DNA of 64,000 bases from Lutimonas vermicola (lineage in GTDB: Bacteria; Bacteroidota; Bacteroidia; Flavobacteriales; Flavobacteriaceae), in contig NZ_JBCDNA010000001.1 in assembly GCF_038433205.1 (NCBI RefSeq), positions 806,001 to 870,000 of the forward strand, in the 5' to 3' direction. The notes below the pieces were generated by a model, which did no database searches, was not told where the DNA came from, and saw only the letters and a program-made list of their open reading frames with translations. Shown piece after piece: positions 9,387-18,813 of this stretch (the stretch's first letter is position 1; each line of letters starts with the position of its first letter). A program made the translations under genes and the position numbers.

Positions 9387-10157
9387 ATGGAATTCGGAAT
9401 CTGCCATTTAAATTGTATCGCCCTTAGAAAAGAACCCTCTGATCAAAGTGAAATGGTTAGCCAGCTGCTTTTTGGAGAAACCTTTGAAGTATTGCTTGCA
9501 GAAGGAGACTGGATCCAGGTTCATTTGGATTATGATTTTTATGAAGGATGGGTCAGCAGCAAACAGATCAAAGAATTAGACGGAGAAGTCTATCACAGGA
9601 TATCGAAAAAGAGCCCTTGTTTTTCGGATGAGATGGTCACTTTTATCACGAATCAAGATGATCAGTTCCAACTCATAACCCTGGGTGCTGTTTTACCTGA
9701 ATATAAAAAAGGCTCGTTTTACCTCGATGAATTCCATTACGATTTTGACGGTGAGGTCATCAACGGTAAAATGCCTAAGTCAAATCTGGTTCGTACGGCA
9801 TATAAATTTTTGAATGCACCCTTTCTATGGGGTGGAAGGACTCCTTTTGGGGTAGATTGTTCGGGTTTTACACAAATGGTGTATAAAATCAATGGATATC
9901 AATTATTCAGAGATGCACATCAACAGGCGAGCCAGGGTGAAGTATTGAGCTTTATTGAAGAATGTGAACCGGGTGATTTGGCTTTTTTTGACAATGAGGA
10001 AGGTGAGATCATTCATGCCGGGATCATATTGGACAATAACTACATCATTCATTGCCATGGAAAAGTCAGGATAGACCGTATTGATTCAAGCGGCATCTAC
10101 AATGTTGATACAAATAGGCATACCCACAAGTTACGGGTTATGAAACAATTATTTTAA
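9387..10157 (+). CDS. NlpC/P60 family peptidoglycan endopeptidase with SH3-like region
   Basis: A 256-residue protein with an N-terminal SH3-like region (about 1-65; GDWIQVHL and YEGWVSSKQI are typical) and a C-terminal NlpC/P60 domain. The catalytic cysteine is C158 in GVDCSGFTQMV, the histidine H210 in IIHAGII, and the third polar residue probably H222 or H224. This architecture resembles gamma-D-glutamyl-meso-DAP endopeptidases such as YkfC. No signal peptide is evident, which suggests cytoplasmic recycling of muropeptides, as for YkfC. Confidence 0.88.
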   Translation: MEFGICHLNCIALRKEPSDQSEMVSQLLFGETFEVLLAEGDWIQVHLDYDFYEGWVSSKQIKELDGEVYHRISKKSPCFSDEMVTFITNQDDQFQLITLGAVLPEYKKGSFYLDEFHYDFDGEVINGKMPKSNLVRTAYKFLNAPFLWGGRTPFGVDCSGFTQMVYKINGYQLFRDAHQQASQGEVLSFIEECEPGDLAFFDNEEGEIIHAGIILDNNYIIHCHGKVRIDRIDSSGIYNVDTNRHTHKLRVMKQLF

Positions 10158-10202
10158 AATCAATCACAGGCTCGATCAAAGCCTTCAAGTTAGATTATAG
10201 TT

Positions 10203-11078
10203 ATGGATATACGGAAACGTACCCTTTTTATCATTTCGGCTTCTTTGATCGCAATCTTTATTGCATGGAAAGCTTATTTAAACTATTCGAATAAATTCGT
10301 TTCAGTCTCACCCGGTTTAAGCGAAATTTCGGGAATTGAATTCGATAAAGAGGGAAATCTTTGGGCGATCAATGACAGTGGTAACAGCACAGAGATCCAT
10401 CAAATTGATTCATTGGGTAACGTCAACAGGTCCATCAAAATCACAAATGCGAAAAATATAGATTGGGAAGATCTTACACAGGACGATTTTGGTCATTTCT
10501 TTATCGGGGATTTTGGCAACAACAATAACGAAAGGCGCGACCTGACCGTTTATAAAATTGAAAACCCTATCGATATCAAAACCGCTGAAACCGAAGCTGA
10601 GATCATTCGGTTTAAATTTTTTGATCAGGATCTTAAAAACACAAGCGACAGTATTAAAAATTTTGATTTGGAGGCCTTTGTATTTTATAAAGGACGCCTG
10701 TATATGTTCACCAAGAACAGAACCAAACCCTTTGATGGTTTTACGAATCTTTATCGAATGGAAGACTATGCTTCCAACCAAAAGGCAAAAAAAGTAAGCC
10801 GTTTTAAAACCTGCCAGGCAGGAAAATACCAATGCTGGATTACCAGTGCCGCCTTGAGCCCTGACCGCAAAAAGCTGGCATTGCTTGGGTCCAATAAAAT
10901 TTGGATTTTTAAAAACTGGAAGGAAGATGATTTTTTTTCAGGAGAGCTTAAAGAAATTGACCTGGGTCTTATCACCCAAAAGGAAGCCATCACGTTTTTA
11001 AATGACTCATTGCTTGTGATTGCCGATGAAAACTACAAAGGCATTGGAGGAAATATCTATACCTACACCATTGATTAG
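10203..11078 (+). CDS. Membrane-anchored protein with SdiA-regulated/propeller-like domain
   Basis: A 291-residue protein with an N-terminal membrane segment (about 7-24), then a domain rich in repeated beta-strand patterns such as SGIEFDKEGNLWAINDSGN and IDWEDLTQDDFGHFFIGDFG. These resemble beta-propeller proteins of the SdiA-regulated or phytase-like kind. No catalytic site can be assigned. It ends before the bidirectional terminator at 11113-11142. Confidence 0.65.
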   Translation: MDIRKRTLFIISASLIAIFIAWKAYLNYSNKFVSVSPGLSEISGIEFDKEGNLWAINDSGNSTEIHQIDSLGNVNRSIKITNAKNIDWEDLTQDDFGHFFIGDFGNNNNERRDLTVYKIENPIDIKTAETEAEIIRFKFFDQDLKNTSDSIKNFDLEAFVFYKGRLYMFTKNRTKPFDGFTNLYRMEDYASNQKAKKVSRFKTCQAGKYQCWITSAALSPDRKKLALLGSNKIWIFKNWKEDDFFSGELKEIDLGLITQKEAITFLNDSLLVIADENYKGIGGNIYTYTID

Positions 11079-11112
11079 CATCAGGCTGTCATATAAGTAG
11101 AAATCAAAAAAA

Positions 11113-11142
11113 AAAGCTATCGGTCATAAGACCAATAGCTTT
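11113..11142. terminator. Bidirectional terminator
   Basis: A 13-bp arm (AAAGCTATCGGTC, 11113-11125) pairs with GACCAATAGCTTT (11130-11142) with one mismatch. An A run on the left supplies a T run for the minus strand. It sits between convergent stops at 11078 and 11163 and can serve both genes. Confidence 0.8.
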
Positions 11143-11162
11143 CACTATAAAGTGCAACACTT

Positions 11163-12428
11163 TTATTTCAAAGCATCGTATTGTGCTTTCATGGCCTGAA
11201 ACTTCTCATCCATTTCAGTATTCTCATATAAGCTCATCAACGTTCTGATGGTATCAATATCATCAGGTCTGAGTTCCAGCGCTTTTTCGTAATAAGGAAT
11301 AACAGTTTTGTATAAATCCACTTGTTTGGCCTTCACTGCATCATACTTATCAAAGTCATTAAGGTTTTTGTTCATTTCCTCTACCAAAGCTTTGTCCTTT
11401 TCTAAATGGGCTGAACCTAAATTGATATAGGCATCGACATAATTCGGATCAAGCTCAATACATTTGGTATAGTATTCTTTGGCTTTTTCAAAATCACCCT
11501 GCTCACCTGTAATTACTCCAAGGTTGAAGTAAAGCGCAGCATTTGTTGGGTCTAATTCAAGTGCTTGATTCATCAATGCGGCAAATTCATCTTTATTGCC
11601 CAATTTGATCTGAAGGTTGGCTTCTGTCAAAATAAGGTTTACATCGTCAGGAGCGACTTCTCTCGCTTCTTTCACCGCTGCAATCGCCTTTTCAGTGTCC
11701 CCCATTTCCACATGTACAAAAGCTATATTCTTAACTATTGTTGGCTGCTTGGATTCTGAAGTGTTGACCAAAGGGTCGCTGTGGGTTCCTGCTTTCACCA
11801 TCAGATCCATATTGGTTTTACCGCCCATATTTTCTCTTTCTCCCGAATCGACGTTAATAGCAGTATATTCTGTGGTTATACCTGTATATCCCAAGTCTTT
11901 CAAAGAAGTGAAATAGTCAAGGGCCAGAGGATAATCTTTATCTAAATACGCAGCATTTGCAGCATATTCCAAAAAGACTGTATCCGTCTTACTCAAATGA
12001 TAGACTTCATACAATTCAGTCTTGGCTGCCGTATAGTCTTTGTTTTGATATGACTGAATTCCTTTGGCAGAAATTTCGGAAATCAAAGTGTTCATCGTTG
12101 GTCGAGCCAATTCTGAATACTTTGAAGAACCCATTTTATCTTCTTCCTCAAAAAGTGCATTAAATGATTCTGCTGCAATGTTAAAGTTCTCTATACTTGG
12201 GTCAGTTTTTGCCAAACCGGCGTATGACTCACCTTTTAAATAATAAAACTTGGCTTTCGTTTTATCATCTGCACCGGCAATTAAAGCTTCTGCTTTACCT
12301 ATGTCAACAATAGCTGCTGCATAATCATTTTTCTTTACTGCTTTTTCAGCAGCTTTCAATTCATCTTTTTGAGCATAAGTTATTGTACATATAAATAATG
12401 CCACCAACAACAAGATTTGATTTTTCAT
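11163..12428 (-). CDS. Exported tetratricopeptide-repeat protein
   Basis: A 421-residue protein with a signal peptide (about 1-19, ending ITYAQ) and TPR units, clearest at about residues 225-350: MGDTEKAIAAVKEAREVAPD, LGNKDEFAALMNQALELDPT and QGDFEKAKEYYTKCIELDPN. It should be a periplasmic or outer-membrane-associated scaffold; the partner is unknown. It lies 45 bp downstream of gyrA on the same strand. Confidence 0.85.
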   Translation of the reverse strand: MKNQILLLVALFICTITYAQKDELKAAEKAVKKNDYAAAIVDIGKAEALIAGADDKTKAKFYYLKGESYAGLAKTDPSIENFNIAAESFNALFEEEDKMGSSKYSELARPTMNTLISEISAKGIQSYQNKDYTAAKTELYEVYHLSKTDTVFLEYAANAAYLDKDYPLALDYFTSLKDLGYTGITTEYTAINVDSGERENMGGKTNMDLMVKAGTHSDPLVNTSESKQPTIVKNIAFVHVEMGDTEKAIAAVKEAREVAPDDVNLILTEANLQIKLGNKDEFAALMNQALELDPTNAALYFNLGVITGEQGDFEKAKEYYTKCIELDPNYVDAYINLGSAHLEKDKALVEEMNKNLNDFDKYDAVKAKQVDLYKTVIPYYEKALELRPDDIDTIRTLMSLYENTEMDEKFQAMKAQYDALK

Positions 12429-12468
12429 TTTAAAACTAACTTAAATTATTATTGATTTACTGAGCGTG

Positions 12469-12476
12469 CAAAATTA
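12469..12476 (-). promoter_or_regulatory. Candidate -7 element for the TPR gene
   Basis: The minus strand reads TAATTTTG, a TAnnTTTG match, overlapping the gyrA stop codon (12474-12476) and lying 40 bp before the TPR gene start. No clear -33 element is visible. Confidence 0.35.
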
Positions 12477-15002
12477 ATCATTTTGATCATTATTTTCATG
12501 ATTTTCATCAGTTTTTATTTCATTGTCAGGTGCTTCGATCTCATCATCATGATCATCTTCATCATCCTCACTTTGAACTTTGGCCACTGCTGCAATCGAA
12601 TCATTTTCTTTGATGTTGATCAGTTTTACTCCCTGAGTTGCTCTTCCCATGACTCTCAGATCAGACACACCAATTCTAATGGTGATCCCAGATTTATTGA
12701 TGATCATCAAATCATCCTCATCGGTCACGTTTTTAATTGCGACCAATTCACCGGTCTTCTCAGTAATATTAATGGTTTTGACGCCTTTTCCTCCTCTGTT
12801 GGTAATTCTGTAATCATCCAGTTTGGATCGCTTGCCATAGCCCTTTTCAGAAACCACCAGAATATCAGAATCATTATCAGGAATGGATACCATTCCAACA
12901 ACTTCATCCTTATCGTCTCTCAGAGTAATTCCCCTTACACCAGAAGCATTCCTTCCCATTGGACGGGTTTTACCTTCTTCAAAACGAATGGATTTACCTG
13001 ATTTGGCAGCAATCATGATTTGACTTTCGCCATTGGTAAGTTTGGCTTCAAGCAATTCATCTCCTTCCTTGATCGTTATGGCATTAATCCCATTTGTTCT
13101 TGGTCGGGAATACTGCTCCAGTGACGTTTTCTTGGTTTGCCCTTTCTTAGTCACCATGACTACATAATTACTGTTTACATATTCCTCATCTTTCAAATCC
13201 TGCGTGACTACAAAAGCTTTAACCTTATCGTCGTTTTCAATATTGACAAGGTTTTGAATAGCCCTGCCCTTCGACGTTTTGTTGCCTTCCGGGATTTCGT
13301 AAACGCGCATCCAAAAAACTTTTCCTTTTCTTGTAAAGAATAACATGTATTGGTGATTGGTAGCTACAAAAAGGTGTTCGAGAAAATCTTCGCTCCGTGT
13401 TGCCACGCCTTTTTGGCCCCTGCCTCCCCGGTTCTGTGTTTTGTATTCAGAAAGATCAGTACGTTTGATATAGCCTGCATGGGAGATCGTAACAACAACC
13501 TGTGAATTAGGAATCATATCTTCGATGTTCAGTTCCCCGCCAGCATATTCTATAACAGACCTTCTTTCATCTCCATATTTTTCCTTGACCTCCAGTAATT
13601 CTTCTTTGATGATTTCCATTCTCCTGGACTCACTTGATAAAATATCCTTGAGATCTATGATCAATTTCATGATATCTTCAAACTCGGCTCTTAATTTATC
13701 CTGCTCCAGACCGGTCAATTGTCTCAACCTCATTTCGACAATCGCCTTGGCTTGAATTTCGGTCAATTCAAACCGTTCAATCAATTTATCCCTGGCTTCA
13801 TCTGCATTACTTGACCCACGGATCAATTTGATTACTTCGTCAATATTGTCACTGGCAATGATGAGTCCTTCAAGAATATGAGCCCTTGCCTCCGCTTTTT
13901 TCAATTCAAATTCAGTACGCCTGACGACGACTTCATGCCTGTGATTTACAAAATGTACAATCAGGTCCTTCAGGTTTAAAACCTCCGGCTTACCTTTTAC
14001 CAGGGCAATATTATTTACACTAAAAGAAGTTTGAAGCGCCGTGTATTTATACAACTTATTCAATACGATATTTGGAATCGCATCTCTTTTTAACACATAT
14101 ACCAGTCTTCTCCCTTTTCTGCTCGTTTCATCCCTGATGGAAGCAATCCCGTCAATTTTATGATCATTGATCAAGTCAACCGTTTTCTTTAACAGGTCAG
14201 AACCATTTACCTGATAAGGTAATTCAGTTACCACGATGCATTCTCTGCCATTTACTTCTTCAAAATTTGCTTTAGCCCGCATCATAACGCGCCCTCGGCC
14301 TGTTAAAAAAGCCTGCTTTACTCCCTCATAGCCATAAATGATACCACCGGTAGGAAAATCGGGTGCTTTAATATGCTGGATCAATTCCTCAATCTCTATG
14401 TCATTATTTTCAATATAAGCCACTGTTCCATCAACAACTTCACTCAGGTTATGAGGGGCCATATTCGTTGCCATACCCACTGCGATACCCGAAGCTCCGT
14501 TAACCAGCAAACTCGGTATTCTTGTCGGGAGCACAGTTGGCTCCTGTAAGGTATCATCAAAATTCAACCTGTGGTCTACAGTATCCTTTTCTATGTCGGC
14601 AAGCATATCTTCAGAGATCTTTCTCATCCGAACTTCTGTATAACGCATCGCAGCGGGGCTGTCACCATCAGGAGAACCGAAATTTCCTTGCCCGTCTACC
14701 ATTTCATAACGCATACTCCAGTCCTGGGCCATTCTTACCATCGCATCGTAAACTGATGTATCACCATGGGGATGGTATTTACCTAAAACCTCTCCCACCA
14801 CTCTCGCTGATTTCTTGTGGGCTCCTGTCGCTTTAATTCCCAATTCATGCATTCCAAATAAAACCCTTCTGTGAACTGGTTTTAAACCGTCACGAACATC
14901 GGGCAAGGCTCTCGAAACAATTACAGACATTGAATAATCAATGTATGCTGATTTCATTTCCTCCTCAATATTAATTGGAATTATTTTGTCGTGTTCCGCC
15001 AT
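12474..15002 (-). CDS. gyrA: DNA gyrase subunit A
   Basis: Cleavage subunit of DNA gyrase, which with GyrB introduces negative supercoils. At 842 residues it is near normal length. The catalytic tyrosine is Y121 in AAMRYTE. The quinolone-resistance region reads HPHGDTSVYDAMVRMAQ, with T82 and D86 at the places of E. coli S83 and D87. The C-terminal pinwheel carries a GyrA-box form, QNRGGRGQKG, which separates it from ParC. The last ~30 residues are almost all acidic or polar. It is divergent from clpC. Confidence 0.97.
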   Translation of the reverse strand: MAEHDKIIPINIEEEMKSAYIDYSMSVIVSRALPDVRDGLKPVHRRVLFGMHELGIKATGAHKKSARVVGEVLGKYHPHGDTSVYDAMVRMAQDWSMRYEMVDGQGNFGSPDGDSPAAMRYTEVRMRKISEDMLADIEKDTVDHRLNFDDTLQEPTVLPTRIPSLLVNGASGIAVGMATNMAPHNLSEVVDGTVAYIENNDIEIEELIQHIKAPDFPTGGIIYGYEGVKQAFLTGRGRVMMRAKANFEEVNGRECIVVTELPYQVNGSDLLKKTVDLINDHKIDGIASIRDETSRKGRRLVYVLKRDAIPNIVLNKLYKYTALQTSFSVNNIALVKGKPEVLNLKDLIVHFVNHRHEVVVRRTEFELKKAEARAHILEGLIIASDNIDEVIKLIRGSSNADEARDKLIERFELTEIQAKAIVEMRLRQLTGLEQDKLRAEFEDIMKLIIDLKDILSSESRRMEIIKEELLEVKEKYGDERRSVIEYAGGELNIEDMIPNSQVVVTISHAGYIKRTDLSEYKTQNRGGRGQKGVATRSEDFLEHLFVATNHQYMLFFTRKGKVFWMRVYEIPEGNKTSKGRAIQNLVNIENDDKVKAFVVTQDLKDEEYVNSNYVVMVTKKGQTKKTSLEQYSRPRTNGINAITIKEGDELLEAKLTNGESQIMIAAKSGKSIRFEEGKTRPMGRNASGVRGITLRDDKDEVVGMVSIPDNDSDILVVSEKGYGKRSKLDDYRITNRGGKGVKTINITEKTGELVAIKNVTDEDDLMIINKSGITIRIGVSDLRVMGRATQGVKLINIKENDSIAAVAKVQSEDDEDDHDDEIEAPDNEIKTDENHENNDQND

Positions 15003-15226
15003 TTTCTATATCCGTTTTTAATCGTGTTTTTTTAGCTGGAGCAATATACAATTATTCTTATTTTTAGGGAGCCCACGGCTCCTTTTTATTAAGATTAGTT
15101 ATTAACAATAGTGCTTAATTATTTGACTGAATTTTAGTAACTTAGTATGAAGTTAAAAGTTGCTAATAACTTTTGTAATGAATTAGTTAAAATTTCTAGT
15201 AAATTTACATCATAAACAACAAGCAT

Positions 15227-17761
15227 ATGGACGATAATTTTTCACCAAAAGTAAAGGATGTGATTGCCTATAGTAAAGAGGAAGCCTTGAGGTTGGGCCA
15301 TGATTTTATAGGCACTGAACACTTGATGCTTGGTATTTTACGCAAAGGAAAAGGCGAAGCCTATGATATATTAAACACCTTCGAACTCAATTTTTCTGCT
15401 TTACGAAAGAAAATAGAATCGCTTCACGAAAGCGGTTCAGCGGTTGCTGAGGTCAATGACAAAAAAAGCCTTCATCTCACGAAACAAGCGGAAAAAGCAT
15501 TAAAAACAACCTTTCTGGAAGCCAAATTATACAAAAGCGATGCCATCAGCACGGCACATTTATTACTTTGCATTTTAAGAAATGAAAATGACCCAACAAC
15601 CAAGGTCTTGCATAACTTTGATGTTTTCTATGAAGACGTGAAAGAGGTTTTTCAGGAATTATTTGCGGGATCCAAGGAAGATGATATCACTGAAAGCCCG
15701 GTGGCAGAAACGCCTCCTGAAGATTTTAACGAACCCCAGAAAAATCCCTACCAGGGATCAAAAGGCAAGGTCGTGAAAAAATCAAAAACACCGGTGCTGG
15801 ACAATTTCGGAAGGGATTTGACCCTTCTTGCAGAAAACGGCAAACTCGATCCCGTGGTGGGCAGAAAGCTTGAGATAGAGCGTATCTCTCAGATCTTAAG
15901 CCGAAGGAAAAAGAACAACCCTATTTTAATCGGAGAACCCGGAGTTGGTAAATCAGCAATAGCCGAAGGCTTAGCACTAAGGATTATCCAGAAAAAAGTT
16001 TCAAGGATTTTATTCAATAAACGAATTGTATCCCTTGATCTGGCAAGCCTCGTTGCCGGAACAAAATACAGGGGACAGTTCGAGGAACGCATGAAAGCCC
16101 TGATGAATGAATTGGAAAAAAATGATGACATCATCCTGTTTATTGATGAGATTCATACCATTGTCGGAGCCGGAGGAGCTACAGGGTCTTTGGATGCTTC
16201 CAATATGTTCAAACCCGCTCTTGCAAGAGGTGATATACAATGTATTGGCGCAACCACTCTTGATGAATTCAGACAAAACATAGAGAAGGACGGAGCCCTG
16301 GAACGCAGATTTCAAAAGGTCATCGTAGAACCTACCAGCGTTGAGGAAACCATACAGATACTGGAAAATATCAAAAATAAGTACGAGGACCATCACAACG
16401 TAGAATTTACCCCTGAAGCAATTAAGGCCTGTGTAACCCTTACAAACAGATATATGACAGACAGGTATCTGCCGGACAAGGCCATTGATGCTTTGGATGA
16501 AGCGGGTTCCAGAATCCATATTACCAATATTGTGGTTCCTAAAACAGTACTCGAACTCGAGAAAAAACTGGAAGAAATCCGGGAACATAAAAATGACGTT
16601 GTAAAGAGTCAGAAATACGAAGAAGCAGCCAAGTTACGCGACGACGAAAAGCGCATCGAAAAGGAACTTGAGATTGCTCAGGCCAACTGGGAAGAGGAAT
16701 CTAAACTTCATAAAGAAACGGTCACTGAAGATAACGTAGCAGAGGTGGTTAGCATGATGACCGGTATTCCCGTAAACAGGATCGCAGAAGCTGAGAGCAA
16801 GCGACTCAAAGACCTTCCTGATCTTATAAAAGGAAAAGTAATTGGCCAGGACGAAGCCGTGAGCAAAGTTGTTAAAGCGATTCAAAGAAATCGCGTAGGG
16901 TTGAAAGATCCTAACAAACCTATCGGCTCATTTATCTTCCTGGGTCAAACAGGTGTTGGTAAAACACAGCTCGCCAAAATACTGGCAACCGAATTGTTTG
17001 ACTCACAGGATGCACTTGTACGAATTGACATGAGTGAATACATGGAAAAGTTTGCTATTTCAAGATTGATAGGAGCGCCTCCAGGTTACGTGGGATATGA
17101 AGAAGGAGGACAACTTACTGAAAAAATAAGACGCAAGCCTTATGCAGTTGTGCTTTTGGACGAAATTGAAAAAGCCCATCCGGATGTGTTCAATATGTTG
17201 CTTCAGATCCTTGATGATGGCTATATAACAGATAGTTTAGGCAGAAAAATAGATTTCCGCCACACCATTATCATCATGACCTCAAATATTGGCTCAAGAC
17301 AGTTGAAAGATTTTGGACAGGGTGTCGGATTTGGTACAAGCGCGAAAAAAACCCAGGCAGACGCGAATGCAAAAAGCGTTATTGAAAAGGCATTAAAAAA
17401 GAGCTTTGCCCCTGAATTTCTAAATAGAATAGATGACGTGATCATTTTTAATGCCCTTGAAAGGGAAGACATTCATGCAATCATCGATATTGAGTTGGGA
17501 AAATTATTGTCTCGTATTTCAGGTTTGGGTTATCAGCTTAAACTTAGTGATGACGCCAAAGACTATATTGTAGACAAAGGTTTTGACAGACAGTATGGTG
17601 CGCGCCCTCTTAAGCGAGCTATCCAAAAATACATTGAGGATGCCCTTGCGGAAGAAATTGTAAATGCCAACCTGAATGAGAATGATACAATCTATATGGA
17701 CCTTGATAAGGAGAATAAAAAACTCACCATTAAAATTGAAAAAACAAAAGAATCCAAATAA
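15227..17761 (+). CDS. clpC: ATP-dependent Clp protease ATP-binding subunit ClpC
   Basis: AAA+ unfoldase that feeds substrates to ClpP. Order of domains over 844 residues: double Clp-N repeat (about 1-140), first AAA module with GEPGVGKS (about 237-244), a middle coiled coil with a UVR-type stretch (KSQKYEEAAKLRDDE, about 460), and second AAA module with GQTGVGKT (about 571). The UVR-like middle region marks ClpC rather than ClpA or ClpB. No adaptor or ctsR gene is adjacent. It ends at a strong terminator. Confidence 0.95.
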   Translation: MDDNFSPKVKDVIAYSKEEALRLGHDFIGTEHLMLGILRKGKGEAYDILNTFELNFSALRKKIESLHESGSAVAEVNDKKSLHLTKQAEKALKTTFLEAKLYKSDAISTAHLLLCILRNENDPTTKVLHNFDVFYEDVKEVFQELFAGSKEDDITESPVAETPPEDFNEPQKNPYQGSKGKVVKKSKTPVLDNFGRDLTLLAENGKLDPVVGRKLEIERISQILSRRKKNNPILIGEPGVGKSAIAEGLALRIIQKKVSRILFNKRIVSLDLASLVAGTKYRGQFEERMKALMNELEKNDDIILFIDEIHTIVGAGGATGSLDASNMFKPALARGDIQCIGATTLDEFRQNIEKDGALERRFQKVIVEPTSVEETIQILENIKNKYEDHHNVEFTPEAIKACVTLTNRYMTDRYLPDKAIDALDEAGSRIHITNIVVPKTVLELEKKLEEIREHKNDVVKSQKYEEAAKLRDDEKRIEKELEIAQANWEEESKLHKETVTEDNVAEVVSMMTGIPVNRIAEAESKRLKDLPDLIKGKVIGQDEAVSKVVKAIQRNRVGLKDPNKPIGSFIFLGQTGVGKTQLAKILATELFDSQDALVRIDMSEYMEKFAISRLIGAPPGYVGYEEGGQLTEKIRRKPYAVVLLDEIEKAHPDVFNMLLQILDDGYITDSLGRKIDFRHTIIIMTSNIGSRQLKDFGQGVGFGTSAKKTQADANAKSVIEKALKKSFAPEFLNRIDDVIIFNALEREDIHAIIDIELGKLLSRISGLGYQLKLSDDAKDYIVDKGFDRQYGARPLKRAIQKYIEDALAEEIVNANLNENDTIYMDLDKENKKLTIKIEKTKESK

Positions 17762-17767
17762 AACTAA

Positions 17768-17796
17768 AAGGGTGGCTCAAGAGCCACCCTTTTTTA
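17768..17796. terminator. Strong bidirectional terminator after clpC
   Basis: AAGGGTGGCTC (17768-17778) and GAGCCACCCTT (17781-17791) form an 11-bp GC-rich stem followed by a T run. It lies between the convergent ends of clpC and the HdeD-like gene. Confidence 0.9.
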
Positions 17797-17815
17797 TATA
17801 TCAGGATAATTTTGT

Positions 17816-18388
17816 TTATAAATCCTGAACGTTTGTTTTTAACTTCCTCAGTTTAAAAGCCAATGCAATATTCGCAACTCCAAAGAGCACAAGCGTAAAG
17901 GCAAGTGTATAGACCAGATAACTGGCACCTATCAAAGGGTTAATTATCGACATCATGGCAAAGATGACAATTAATATTCCAAAGGTAAGGATCCATCCCC
18001 AGCCTTTATCTCCAATGGCCTTGATCTTAAAGGAAACAGAGATCATATTAAAACCCCTGAACAATAACCAAAACCCAATAAACAAAGAGAAAAGAACCAC
18101 GGTTAACCCCGGATACTTAAGCAGGATAAAACCAATGATCACATCCAGGACACCTCCTGCAAGGTAAAGACCGAAATTATCGATATCATCTTTGTTTGTT
18201 AAGGCAAAAAAGACACTAAAAAGACCACTGACAAAAATAAGAGCACTGAACAAAGTCGCCAGGCCAATAAAACTCTCAACAGGAGTGCTGAACATCCAGT
18301 AAGCACTAATGAGAAGTAAGATCCCAAGGATTAAGAATACCCACCAATTCTTGATGGTTCCAGAAACTTTTGAAATAAGATTTGACAT
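17816..18388 (-). CDS. HdeD-family (DUF308) membrane protein
   Basis: A 190-residue protein with about six hydrophobic segments in paired repeats, e.g. WWVFLILGILLLISAYW and VLDVIIGFILLKYPG, the latter typical of the DUF308/HdeD family. E. coli HdeD is an inner-membrane protein linked to acid resistance. In flavobacteria the role is not established, so only membrane location is safe. It stands alone, convergent with clpC. Confidence 0.82.
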   Translation of the reverse strand: MSNLISKVSGTIKNWWVFLILGILLLISAYWMFSTPVESFIGLATLFSALIFVSGLFSVFFALTNKDDIDNFGLYLAGGVLDVIIGFILLKYPGLTVVLFSLFIGFWLLFRGFNMISVSFKIKAIGDKGWGWILTFGILIVIFAMMSIINPLIGASYLVYTLAFTLVLFGVANIALAFKLRKLKTNVQDL

Positions 18389-18616
18389 AATTAATTTTTT
18401 AAGGTTCCGTTAAAGATACTTGAATATCACATAAATAAAAAACCATGGCACCGATTTGCCTCTACAATAGAGCCAAATTCTCCAAATAGGCCTTTTTTTT
18501 ACCTAAAACTTAATAAGAGATTGCTCTGAATCGTATCAAATTTGTAAGCAATACTTTTATAAACCCCATTTTCTCAAATTATTTGTAATATTCTTTAACA
18601 ATTAAAAAAAGTGCTA

Positions 18617-18624
18617 TATATTTG
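18617..18624 (+). promoter_or_regulatory. Candidate -7 element of the thr operon
   Basis: TATATTTG matches TAnnTTTG. Transcription would start a few bases on, at or very near the ATG of the leader peptide at 18630, implying an almost leaderless mRNA. No -33 TTTG at normal spacing was found. Confidence 0.4.
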
Positions 18625-18629
18625 TCGAC

Positions 18630-18707
18630 ATGCAAAAAATAGTTGACATAAACTCTTCCTTTCGCAGTCTCACATCAACTGCTACGTTCACTATTTTCAC
18701 CCTATAG
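18630..18707 (+). CDS. Probable threonine-rich leader peptide of the thr operon
   Basis: A 25-codon ORF (ATG to TAG) 106 bp before thrA. It starts MQKIVDINSSFRS and ends LTSTATFTIFTL: five Thr and one Ile among the last 12 residues. Thr and Ile are the amino acids sensed by the classical E. coli thrL attenuator. Stop-codon context includes the palindrome CCCTATAGGG (18700-18709). I could not find a canonical U-run terminator between the stop and thrA, so attenuation is inferred from peptide content and position only. Confidence 0.5.
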   Translation: MQKIVDINSSFRSLTSTATFTIFTL

Positions 18708-18813
18708 GGGTTGTTATTCATATATTTCTACGTCAGCGACAGGTCATTTTACAAGAAGTAAATAAAGGGTCTGTCAAATTAAAAATACATTTTTAGCTTA
18801 TAAAATAAATACA

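Noticed and set aside
18708..18813. Classical intrinsic attenuator after the thr leader peptide
   Set aside because: Only a 5-bp GACAG/CTGTC pairing without a T run was found, too weak to call.
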